Position numbers and translations under genes: made by a program. This document shows positions 34,662 through 43,500 of a DNA stretch of 64,000 nt, piece after piece. The DNA comes from Rothia mucilaginosa (lineage in GTDB: Bacteria > Actinomycetota > Actinomycetes > Actinomycetales > Micrococcaceae). The notes beneath the pieces were generated by a model. It was not told where the DNA came from. It did not search any database and saw nothing but the letters and a program-made list of their open reading frames with translations. Location of the stretch: NCBI RefSeq assembly GCF_019334805.1, contig NZ_CP079822.1, forward strand, positions 248,001 to 312,000, given 5' to 3'. How positions within the stretch are numbered: position 1 is the stretch's first letter; each line of letters opens with the position of its first letter.

Positions 34662-37600
34662 TTATGCCTTGCGGCGGCGCATCACCAGAGCAGCACCTGC
34701 AATCAGAGCCACAGAAGCGAAAGCAACCAGCGGCATCACAGCGTCAGCACCGGTGTTCGCCAAAGCGCCACGCGAAGAGCCAGCCTGCGAGGAACCTGCG
34801 TCGCTCTTAGCAGCCGAGGAACCACCGCCCAAATTATCGGAGCCACCAGCAGAGGAACCGCTGTTCTTCACAGCCGAACCGGACTTATCAGCCTTCACAG
34901 CATCCGGAGCAGGCTTGGAGTCCTGTGCACCGGTCTTAGCGTCAGACTTGGAGTCAGACTGAGATGCCTGATCCTTGGAGGTCTGATCCTTAGCCTCTGC
35001 GGTGTTCTCGGACTTAGCATCAGACTTCTTGTCCTCAGACTTCTTGTCCTCAGGCTTCGGATCAGCCGGCTTCGGATCAGCCGGCTTCGGGTCTGCAGGC
35101 TTCGACTCCTCAGCCTTCACACCGGTCACCGTCGGGTAACCCGCAAACTGAAGCGAAGTCGGGGTGATTGCCACCGGTGCTGCGCTCGCGTCGGTGTCCT
35201 TCACGCCAACCTTGAACTTCAGAATCGAGTTAGCCTTCAGCTGCTGAACCGATGCGGGAACGTCGTTACCCTGGCGGTCCTTGGTGGGCAGGGTGGTGTA
35301 CTCGCTGGCGGTGGTGATTTCGCCGGTGGTGCCGTTGAGCACGTAGGGCAGGGTCACCTTCTCGTCGCGGTCCTTCTTGTCAACAACCAGCACGGAGCCG
35401 TCCTTGAGCAGGGTCACGTCGTTCGCGGCTGCACCGTTCATCTCAACCTCGCCGATGACCTCGTCAGCACGGCCGTCGAAGACAGCCACCTTGCCGGTAC
35501 CGAAGTCGGTCACGTACACCAGGTCGCGGTCCTCATCGTGCTCCAGAGCAAGCGCCTGGGTGCCGAACTTGACGAACTTCTTGAACTCGCCGGTGGTCAG
35601 GTCGTACACGGAGATACCGGAGTTGACGCCCTTCACACCCTGGGAAGAGACGTAAATCTCATTCAGCGAGTGGTCCACAGCAACGTCGGAGGGGCGAACC
35701 TCAACGGTGGAATCCTCACCCTGAGTCTGGATGGTCTTCTCAACCTTGAAGGTCTTGGTGTCCACGACGAAGAGCTTGCCGCCGGTGCGCTCGGGCACGT
35801 ACAGCTTGCCGCCATCGAGGAACAGGTTCATGCTGATGTAGCGGGTGCCACCGTCGGGTGCGCCCTCAAGCTGAATCTTCTCAACCTGCTTAGTCTTCAG
35901 GTCAATAGCAGAGACAAAGTAACGGCCGGTCACGAACGCCTTACCGGACTCGTGGTCAACCAGAACGGAGCGGGGGTGCTCAATCCAGTTCGGGTCGTCT
36001 TTCTGCACGCCCTCGTTGGTCCAGATGAGCTTGAGGGTCTGCTGGTCGTACACTGCCACGGAGTTGTCGGTGGTGTTGGTAACCCAGACGGTGCCGTCCA
36101 CGTCATCAACGGTCACACCGTACGCGGAGGTGTAGCCGTACTGGCCCTTGTCGTTCTTCTTCACGGGCAGCTCGGCGAAAGCCTCGGTCTGCAGGGTGTC
36201 TGCATCCACGCGTGCCAGGGAGGAAGCGAGGCCGCCGCGTGCACCCACGGTGGGCACGAACAGCTTGTGGTTCTTCTTGGAGTAGCCAACCTGGAACTGG
36301 CCGGGCAGACCCTGAATGATGTTCGCAACGCTACCGTTTGCGTCCACGGTGCGGTGTGCCTCGGTGGAGGGGGTGGTTGCGTTGTTGTCGGCCGCCTTGG
36401 TCTTGGTGGCGGTTGCCGGGTAGCCCTGGAACTCGCGGGTTTCGGGGGTGACCTGCTTGACCTCGGAGTTGTCGCCTGCGGTTGCGGTGACCTTGAACTT
36501 CAGGATGGAGTTCGCCTGAATCTCGGAGGTCTTGGCGGGAACCTCGTTGCCCTGCTTGTCCTTAGAAGGCTTGCTGGTGACCTTATCTGAGGTGCTGACG
36601 GTGCCGGTGGTGCCGTCGAGGACGTAGGGCACGGTTGCGGTTGCGCCAGCCTGCTTGTCCACAGCGATAACGGAGCCGTTGGGCAGTACGACCAGGTCGT
36701 TTGCCTTGCCGCCGTTCATGGCGACCTCAGCGATCAGCTTGTCTGCTGCGCCGCCGTCAATCACGCCCACCTTGCCGGTGCCGAAGTCGGTCACGTACAC
36801 CAGATCATTGGCCTCATCGTTATCGAGCGAGAGCGCCTGGGTGCCGAAGGGGATGAACTTCTTGAACTCATAGGTGGTCGCATCGTACACGGATACACCG
36901 GAGTTCTCGCCCTTCACGCCTTGCGAAGAGACGTAAATTTCGTTCTGCGAGTGGTCAACAGCCACGTCGGAGGGGCGAACATCGCCGTCCTTATCGCCCT
37001 TCACAGAGATGGTCTTCTCGACCTTGAAGGTCTTAGTGTCGATCACGAAGAGTTTGCCGCCGGTGCGTTCGGGCACGTACAGCTTACCGCCGTCCACCAG
37101 AATGTTCATGCTGATGTAGCGGGTACCGCCATCGGGTGCGCCCTCAAGCTGAATCTTCTCAACCTGCTTGGTCTTCAGATCGATAGCCGAGACAAAGAAG
37201 CGACCGGTCACGAAAGCCTTACCCGACTCGTGATCGACACGCACCTCGCGGGGGTGCTCAATCCAGTTCGGGTCGTCCTTGCTCAGACCCGCATTGGTCC
37301 ACAGCTGCTTCATGGTCGCCTGATCGTACACGGCAACGGAGTTATCGCGGGTGCTGGTCACCCACACGGTACCTTCCTCGTCATCGACGGTGATACCGTA
37401 CGCACCCTCGTAGGAGTAGCCCTTCGCGTCCTGGACGATGGGCAGCTCAGCAACTGCCTCAATCTTCAGGGAGTTCGCGTCAATACGAGCGATAGTGGAA
37501 ACGTGCTCGTCGCGGTCTGCAGTGCCCGCAACCCAAATCTTGTTGGTCTTCTTGGAGTATGCGACCTGGAACTGACCGGGCAGACCCTGGGTGATCTTTG

Positions 37601-37760
37601 CCATCGCCTTGTCGGTGATGGTGCGAGCGTCGCTGCTCTGGCTTGCTGCCCGGGTGGATTCTGCCGCGAACGATGCGGGGATGGTGGCAACGCCGGAAAT
37701 TGCCAGTGCCAGCGATCCAACGGCGAGACCCTTGAATGCCTTGCTTGATGCGAGCTTCAT
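34662..37760 (-). CDS. LAxTG-anchored surface protein with two YncE-like beta-propellers
   Basis: 1032 residues. Signal peptide about 1-33. Two tandem propeller modules (about 45-400 and 470-830) are near copies: both contain PNWIEHP, DLKTKQVEKIQLEGAPDGG, LYVPERTGGKLFV and NEIYVSSQGVKG, so the gene arose by internal duplication of a unit like the neighbouring 730-residue protein. Each propeller is followed by a segment with ILKFKV and F(Q/A)GYP. Then comes a Pro/Lys/Asp-rich repeat (PADPK repeated), an Asp/Ser/Lys-rich region and L-A-N-T-G, a hydrophobic stretch and RRRKA. Predicted sortase-anchored wall protein. Upstream sites resemble a DtxR/IdeR operator. Confidence 0.88.
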   Translation of the reverse strand: MKLASSKAFKGLAVGSLALAISGVATIPASFAAESTRAASQSSDARTITDKAMAKITQGLPGQFQVAYSKKTNKIWVAGTADRDEHVSTIARIDANSLKIEAVAELPIVQDAKGYSYEGAYGITVDDEEGTVWVTSTRDNSVAVYDQATMKQLWTNAGLSKDDPNWIEHPREVRVDHESGKAFVTGRFFVSAIDLKTKQVEKIQLEGAPDGGTRYISMNILVDGGKLYVPERTGGKLFVIDTKTFKVEKTISVKGDKDGDVRPSDVAVDHSQNEIYVSSQGVKGENSGVSVYDATTYEFKKFIPFGTQALSLDNDEANDLVYVTDFGTGKVGVIDGGAADKLIAEVAMNGGKANDLVVLPNGSVIAVDKQAGATATVPYVLDGTTGTVSTSDKVTSKPSKDKQGNEVPAKTSEIQANSILKFKVTATAGDNSEVKQVTPETREFQGYPATATKTKAADNNATTPSTEAHRTVDANGSVANIIQGLPGQFQVGYSKKNHKLFVPTVGARGGLASSLARVDADTLQTEAFAELPVKKNDKGQYGYTSAYGVTVDDVDGTVWVTNTTDNSVAVYDQQTLKLIWTNEGVQKDDPNWIEHPRSVLVDHESGKAFVTGRYFVSAIDLKTKQVEKIQLEGAPDGGTRYISMNLFLDGGKLYVPERTGGKLFVVDTKTFKVEKTIQTQGEDSTVEVRPSDVAVDHSLNEIYVSSQGVKGVNSGISVYDLTTGEFKKFVKFGTQALALEHDEDRDLVYVTDFGTGKVAVFDGRADEVIGEVEMNGAAANDVTLLKDGSVLVVDKKDRDEKVTLPYVLNGTTGEITTASEYTTLPTKDRQGNDVPASVQQLKANSILKFKVGVKDTDASAAPVAITPTSLQFAGYPTVTGVKAEESKPADPKPADPKPADPKPEDKKSEDKKSDAKSENTAEAKDQTSKDQASQSDSKSDAKTGAQDSKPAPDAVKADKSGSAVKNSGSSAGGSDNLGGGSSAAKSDAGSSQAGSSRGALANTGADAVMPLVAFASVALIAGAALVMRRRKA

Positions 37761-37897
37761 ATGTATGTCCTTTTTCGTGGGTGGTGTGTGGAGGTGCTTC
37801 TCTCCCCCACCGATGGGTGGTGAGGTGCCGCGTTTTTCCTGCTCTCTGATGTGGGTTTCGTGGGCCCACGAGGAAGGAAACTAGTCTTCACACAGTA

Positions 37898-37944
37898 TTA
37901 AGTAAGGTAGCCATTAACTTGCCTTCTAGGTAATACTTACTTAG
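37898..37944 (-). promoter_or_regulatory. Paired DtxR/IdeR-like operator candidates
   Basis: TTAAGTAAGGTAGCCATTA (37898-37916) matches the first half of the iron-box consensus TTAGGTTAGGCTAACCTAA well. CTAGGTAATACTTACTTAG (37926-37944) matches it at 12 of 19 positions and is itself an imperfect palindrome. Both lie 138-184 bases upstream of the propeller gene start. Confidence 0.4.
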
Positions 37945-38081
37945 CGCACAGGATTTTTCAAGATTTCAGGTATATATGACGCAAAATTTCATATGCCAGG
38001 CACAGCCTGTCACTAAAACTCCCCGACTAAAACTCCCTGAGGTGCGGCAATACAGCAGCGAGGCACGACATGGCACAGCAA

Positions 38082-38117
38082 AACCCCCGCCTCCAGCAAA
38101 GCCAGAAGACGGGGGTT
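38082..38117 (-). terminator. Terminator of the SLH/Tat gene
   Basis: AACCCCCG at 38082-38089 and CGGGGGTT at 38110-38117 pair perfectly; on the minus strand the stem ends in GGGGGTTTTGC. Confidence 0.8.
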
Positions 38118-38172
38118 CCACGCACCCCAACACACGGTGCCGAAGTGACACGGTGCCAGGGGTGACTAAAAA

Positions 38173-39252
38173 TTAGGAGACATACGAGAAGTCAGTGAAC
38201 AGCAGGTTCTGCAGCTTGTAGCGGCGAATGAAACGAGCCAGCTCCGCGCGAGTAGTCGGCGCGGTCGGGTTGAACACACCCGAAGCATCCAGCACGATGT
38301 CGTTCGCGCCAGCCCACGCAACGTAACGATGCAGAGTACCCGCACCGAGCACGTCGCGGAAACGAGAACCAGTGCCCTCCTTCATTTCGGTCAGCTGAAC
38401 CTCCGCGTTGTACTGGAACAGCACAGCCGCCAGCTCCTCGTGAGAAACCGGTGCGGTCGGGTCAATCTTGTCGCCACCGGTGAGCGGCTCGGTGATCTTA
38501 CGGTCACGAGCCCAGTGCAGCGCGTTCGCGGTCGGGCGGTCTGCCGCATCCGCGAAGGGTGCAACATCCGAGTTTTCGCTCACGCCAGCGTGACCTGCAG
38601 CGTGGTTCAGCAGAGCAATAAGCTCCTCACGGGTCACAGGGCGGTCCGGCTCAAACGCGCCAGTCTGCGGGTTCGGCATCAGCCACTTCTTCTGGTTCGC
38701 CATGCGGATATCCTCAGCGAACGGGTGGTTATCCGGAACATCCTCGAAAGAAGTCTTCAGAATCTTAGTCTCAGCCATGGGGATGCGCGCAGCAATCTGG
38801 TGGGTAATCTCCTGGCCCCACGGGTCAGAGCAAATATCCAGCTGCAGGGCGTGATCAACACCTTCACCCTGCATCAGCTCGATGGGGAACTGGTCGCTAC
38901 CGCTGAAGCTGTCAGCGTCACCGTCAAATTCGGGGGTGAGCGGCCAGGAGCGCAGAGTTTCGAAAGAGTCGTTACGAACGTAGCCGTGGCGTACGGTCAG
39001 GGTGGTGCCTTCGGTGAGGAATTCGCGCAGACCGTGTGCAGTGTAGTTGACGGTCATACCGGTTTCGGTGATGGTGGCGCGCTGAATGACGAGGCGCGGG
39101 CCTTTGGTTTCCTCGGTTGCCGGGGCAAGGTTTGCGGGAGCTTCGTCAGCCTGAGCGGCCTGTGCCTGCAGGGTCAGTACGCCTGCAGCAGCAGCGGCGG
39201 AAGCACCCTTTACAAAGAATCGTCGTGAGAGTCGATGGGTAAGCAAGGGCAT
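38173..39252 (-). CDS. Tat-exported SLH-domain protein
   Basis: 359 residues. N-terminus MPLLTHRLSRRFFVKGASAA has a Tat-type RRFF-K motif, then an Ala-rich hydrophobic stretch and Q-A-Q-A-A-Q-A-D, so folded export is likely. An Ig-like module (about 50-165) precedes three SLH repeats (FEDVPDNHPFAEDIRMANQK, DVAPFADAADRPTANALHWA, FRDVLGAGTLHRYVAWAGA). It lies on the opposite strand from the SLH cluster at the start of the window and is more diverged. Likely wall-polymer-bound; ligand unknown. Confidence 0.85.
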   Translation of the reverse strand: MPLLTHRLSRRFFVKGASAAAAAGVLTLQAQAAQADEAPANLAPATEETKGPRLVIQRATITETGMTVNYTAHGLREFLTEGTTLTVRHGYVRNDSFETLRSWPLTPEFDGDADSFSGSDQFPIELMQGEGVDHALQLDICSDPWGQEITHQIAARIPMAETKILKTSFEDVPDNHPFAEDIRMANQKKWLMPNPQTGAFEPDRPVTREELIALLNHAAGHAGVSENSDVAPFADAADRPTANALHWARDRKITEPLTGGDKIDPTAPVSHEELAAVLFQYNAEVQLTEMKEGTGSRFRDVLGAGTLHRYVAWAGANDIVLDASGVFNPTAPTTRAELARFIRRYKLQNLLFTDFSYVS

Positions 39253-39701
39253 GATTGTCCTATTCAGTTCTTGTTTGAGTTGAGTGAGTTACGGGTGGCA
39301 GGATGCGCGGACAGCGGCGTAAACGGTGAGTGAGGCCGATACGGTGGTTCCCTCCCCTGTGTGCGTGAGTGAGACGCAGCGTACGGGGTGCGGGTGTCTG
39401 TCGGGCGGATGCGCGGTGAGTGAGACCGGCACGGTTCCCTGACCCAGTCATCTAGCGTACCTTAAAGTCCCGTTTAAAGCGAAGACGAAACGGCGGTGAT
39501 TTTACGCCCATTTTCGGTATTCAACGAAGTAGGGGCGTTATCTGGCAACGTTTGCCGGAAGTTGGCATGGGTTGGACGAGGGAGGCAAGGGAAGCATTGC
39601 GGAGCCGCTGGGGTGCGGATTGAACATAGTTAGGCTGATATTTTTGGGTGCACTGTTTACCAGCCCTCCTTTTTGGGGAGGACTGGTAAACAAGGCTTTC
39701 T
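39253..39701 (-). other. Intergenic region between SLH/Tat gene and CRISPR
   Basis: 449 bases. GGTGAGTGAG followed by (G/A)CCG occurs at about 39327 and 39412, both running into ACGGT and TTCCCT, and CGTGAGTGAGACG at about 39364 is a third partial copy. These may be operator repeats for the minus-strand gene. The last 50 bases hold the inverted repeat annotated next. No gene is supported. Confidence 0.45.
39655..39691. repeat. Inverted repeat at the old end of the CRISPR array
   Basis: GTTTACCAG at 39655-39663 pairs with CTGGTAAAC at 39683-39691, with CTCC/GGAG inside. It sits 10 bases beyond the last degenerate repeat, where a transcript from the leader would end, so it may terminate the pre-crRNA, although no T-run follows. 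Confidence 0.55.
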
Positions 39702-39912
39702 AAAACATCCCCACTGATGCGGGGAACACCTGAACGCGCTCAAGCTGACGATGCAATGGCAGGGCTCATCCCCGCTCACGCGGGGAACACATACGCCGCT
39801 CCAGAGCCTCAATCAGGACTTTGGGCTCATCCCCACTCGCGCGGGGAACACCAAGGCATTGCGGCTCGCCCGGCGGTTGCCCCGGGCTCATCCCCGCTCG
39901 CGCGGGGAACAC
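39702..39912 (-). CRISPR. Short type I-E CRISPR piece, four repeats
   Basis: 28-base repeats at 39702-39729 (degenerate at its outer side), 39763-39790, 39824-39851 and 39885-39912, with three 33-base spacers. Core CCCCGCTCGCGCGGGG with GAACAC ends, the same as the oldest repeats of the large array. The degenerate outermost repeat marks this as the leader-distal end. It is separated from the main array by about 686 bases. Confidence 0.92.
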
Positions 39913-39924
39913 AAGAAAAAACGC

Positions 39925-40215
39925 TCATTTATCCTTCTTTTCTTTGACCTCAACACCATGTGGACGCGGGGTGCCGCTGTTATTCCAGCCCCACGCTCGG
40001 GATTTCGGCGGGTTCTCCTCACGCCAATCCATCCAGCGGCGAACCTCGGATTCGAAATAACCCCAGGTGTTGCCGGTACGCGAGGCGGGGTGCAGGTCAC
40101 CCTTCTTGCGCGCGCTGTTCACGGTCGCGACCTCTACCCCGGCCATTTTTGCAACTTCTGAACTCGTCAAATACACGGTGAATTCGTGTTCCGTGTGTTC
40201 CGTTTTCTTTGCCAT
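39925..40215 (-). CDS. Small HTH (excisionase/MerR-like) DNA-binding protein
   Basis: About 96 residues; ATG at 40215 (MAKKTEHTEHEF) follows AAAGGATAACAGCA. A longer frame reaches 40254 without an RBS. Residues about 15-65 form a winged-helix HTH: YLTSSEVAKMAGVEVATVNS, RKKGDLHPASRTG, YFESEVRRWMDW. The tail is Pro/Trp/Lys-rich. Such proteins are common on actinobacterial phages, plasmids and integrative elements, where they act as excisionases or repressors. It lies within what looks like a split CRISPR array. Family level certain, function inferred. Confidence 0.75.
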   Translation of the reverse strand: MAKKTEHTEHEFTVYLTSSEVAKMAGVEVATVNSARKKGDLHPASRTGNTWGYFESEVRRWMDWREENPPKSRAWGWNNSGTPRPHGVEVKEKKDK

Positions 40216-40281
40216 TGCTGTTATCCTTTCTTCTGCGTGTTTCCATGATTTCACGCCCTTCTGTCCCTCTCGTTTGGGGGT

Positions 40282-40333
40282 CCCCGGTGCCTTTTCCCAC
40301 GCCTGTTTTTGGGCGGTGGCACCGGGGTTTTTA
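40282..40333 (+). terminator. Rho-independent terminator-like hairpin in the CRISPR-splitting segment
   Basis: CCCCGGTGCC at 40282-40291 pairs perfectly with GGCACCGGGG at 40318-40327, followed by TTTTTAT on the plus strand. No plus-strand gene is evident upstream. Confidence 0.65.
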
Positions 40334-40549
40334 TATTCTTGCAGTCAATAAGCAGCCAACCATCTGGACAGTATTAGTCACGACTATAATGCCTACCAGC
40401 TCAAACAACCAGACGCCAAGACCTACTACAGGTATTCGGCTTTCATCGCCATTTCTAGATGCCCTGCAGGCTCTGAGAGTAAACCCAGCCAAGACCAGCG
40501 AGAAGTGGGCGGCAACAACGAATCCGGCAACGCCGAAGCTTAACCCCTG
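40331..40549 (-). pseudogene. Fragment of a hydrophobic membrane protein
   Basis: An open minus-strand frame of about 72 codons bounded upstream by TAG, with no ATG near its beginning. It reads as two membrane segments (FGVAGFVVAAHFSLVLAGF and GVWLFELVGIIVVT) separated by a short charged loop (RASRNGDESR). It is probably a remnant brought in with the HTH gene. I do not recognise the family. Confidence 0.35.
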
Positions 40550-40598
40550 CTAGTACGAGGAACATCGGCTCCCCTCTCCAGCCGGGAGCCTAGGAGGG

Positions 40599-43500
40599 GG
40601 ATCACCCCCGCTTGCGCGGGGAACACTCCTGACCGTCCAGAACCGACCATTCAACGAACGGCTCACCCCCGCTTGCGCGGGGAACACTCCTGACCGTCCA
40701 GAACCGACCATTCAACGAACGGCTCATCCCGGCTTGCGCGGGGAACACACCTAACCCCAGAATCACCATCGTCTTAAGCTCGGCTCATCCCCGCTCGCGC
40801 AGGGAACACTACGTCCCCGCAGCGGCGGCATGTGCAACGGCGGGCTCATCCCCGCTCGCACAGGGAACACACGAAAACCGACACCACCCATCCCCTGCGT
40901 CCCGGCTCATCCCCGCTCACGCGGGGAACACCACAGGGAAATTTCACCCTGGCAGTAAAGGAACGGCTCATCCCTGCTCACGCGGGGAACACGTGTACAG
41001 CTCGCGTGCTTCAGAGCGGCGGAACGGCTCATCCCCGCTCGCACGGGGAACACACTTTATTTAGCTGATATGAATATCGTAGCGCCGGCTCATCCTCGCT
41101 CACGCGGGGAACACCAGTTTTTCGCGACTGAATGTCCAGCCAGTCGAGGCGCATCCCCGCTCGCGCGGGGACCACCCAGCAAGGCCAATCATCACGTCAG
41201 CCGGGACGGGCTCATCCCCGCTCGCACGGGGAACACATCACCTGGCACGTGCTCGCCTCCTGCCTCTGGGGCTCATCCCCGCTCGCGCGGGGAACACTTG
41301 CCGAGTATGAAGATGAGGTACGTGCCCGCCGGCTCATCCCCGCTCGCGCGGGGAACACCATCATTGAGGAGTCGAGTAGCACGCATACGGGGGCTCATCC
41401 CCGCTCGCGCGGGGAGCACCTGGCAGCCGAAAAGATCAGGATGAGCGCGTGGGGCTCATCCCCGCTCGCGCGGGGAGCACACCCGCAAGGGTTTCGCGGA
41501 GACCACGCAGACGGGCTCATCCCCGCTCGCGCGGGGAGCACCGGCTTTTTGATGCTGGTCTGTCTCATGGCCTGGGCTCATCCCCGCTCGCGCGGGGAGC
41601 ACGTACCAAAGCTCACCCGGTGTGCCAACAGGTCGGGCTCATCCCCGCTCGCGCGGGGAGCACGGTTCTGACAGAGAATCACAGGGGCGAAGGCGGGGCT
41701 CATCCCCGCTCGCGCGGGGAGCACGGTTCTGACAGAGAATCACAGGGGCGAAGGCGGGGCTCATCCCCGCTCGCGCGGGGAGCACCTAGTAGGATTCCTA
41801 GCAAGTCCATTATTTGCGGGCTCATCCCCGCTCGCGCGGGGAGCACTAATGCCGTAGGGCGGGTCGGTGATTAGGGCTGGGCTCATCCCCGCTCGCGCGG
41901 GGAGCACGGTAACGAATTGGTAGGGGGGGGGTACCAAATCGGGCTCATCCCCGCTCGCGCGGGGAGCACAGGCGCTAAACAACATTGCCCTAGCTGAGAA
42001 AGGGCTCATCCCCGCTCGCGCGGGGAGCACCCGAGCGGGCGGGAGGGGGTGGCGAGCGCCTTGGGCTCATCCCCGCTCGCGCGGGGAGCACGCGACATAC
42101 CGATACTAGACGCATAATGCCCGGGGCTCATCCCCGCTCGCGCGGGGAGCACCCGTCGCCTATGGTCAGTCAATCGAGGTTGAGGGGCTCATCCCCGCTC
42201 GCGCGGGGAGCACGAGATTCAGGACTATGACGGTATCCCTTTGGGGGGCTCATCCCCGCTCGCGCGGGGAGCACTTCTTGGGGTGCAGCCTGATGCCGGT
42301 CACGGCGGGCTCATCCCCGCTCGCGCGGGGAGCACCAGTGCACAAATCCCGTTGGGCGTTGCCGTTGGGGCTCATCCCCGCTCGCGCGGGGAGCACCAGT
42401 CCGTAAGTATATGCGAGGCGTACCGGGGGGGGCTCATCCCCGCTCGCGCGGGGAGCACTAATCTTCATGGTTTAGTGTTCCTCTCGGTTGGGGCTCATCC
42501 CCGCTCGCGCGGGGAGCACGACTCCATCAGATGCCATACATCCTCGCCGTCGGGCTCATCCCCGCTCGCGCGGGGAGCACGCAGAGCATCGCTTACCAAG
42601 AGCAATCCGAGGGGGCTCATCCCCGCTCGCGCGGGGAGCACGGCGGGGTCATACTCCTCCTCCCACAGAAGAAGGGCTCATCCCCGCTCGCGCGGGGAGC
42701 ACACGTTCGTTCTATCGTCGTTCGACTGTGAACGGGGCTCATCCCCGCTCGCGCGGGGAGCACCTGAGACTATGGCATCTGCAAAGGCTACCGATGGGCT
42801 CATCCCCGCTCGCGCGGGGAGCACGCTGGTTCGCTGGGTGAGCAGGTTGCCGCCGCGGGCTCATCCCCGCTCGCGCGGGGAGCACGCACCAAGCACCGAA
42901 GCCAATTCATTGTAGGCGGGCTCATCCCCGCTCGCGCGGGGAGCACCCGGTTCTGGCTTGCTTTCGCATTCCAGGTAGGGGCTCATCCCCGCTCGCGCGG
43001 GGAGCACACATAACCGGACTGCGTGACGTTGGGGTCGCCGGGCTCATCCCCGCTCGCGCGGGGAGCACCCTGAATTTGTGTTCCGGTAAACCAGCGCCGG
43101 GGGCTCATCCCCGCTCGCGCGGGGAGCACAGTGGACTTCTTCTAGCGGTCGTCCCGGCGTGGGGCTCATCCCCGCTCGCGCGGGGAGCACGCTGTGGTGT
43201 GTAAATCGCCGTGGACTTCCAAGGGCTCATCCCCGCTCGCGCGGGGAGCACTCGCCAGCCTTAAACAGTGCATCCCTACCGGCGGGCTCATCCCCGCTCG
43301 CGCGGGGAGCACGCTCTGAATCCCCGGGTTGGTGAATCTTCTGTGGGCTCATCCCCGCTCGCGCGGGGAGCACTGCCTCAGCGTTGGCGGTGAAGAGGGC
43401 GCCCAGGGCTCATCCCCGCTCGCGCGGGGAGCACTCTGCATCCCAGAACTTGATGAACTGACGCCAGGGCTCATCCCCGCTCGCGCGGGGAGCACCATCC

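Larger units (their letters stand above)
37761..38172 (-). other. Intergenic region upstream of the large propeller gene
   Basis: 412 bases. It contains the ATG-proximal leader (GTCC TTTTT region), the paired iron-box-like sites at 37898-37944 and, at the other end, the terminator of the SLH/Tat gene. No gene is supported. Confidence 0.45.

Noticed and set aside
34497-36590. 697-codon plus-strand open frame rich in Val/Gly/Leu/His
   Set aside because: Antisense shadow of the propeller gene; its composition reflects the complement of biased codons and it has no recognisable domain. The same applies to 32611-34152 and 36921-37748.
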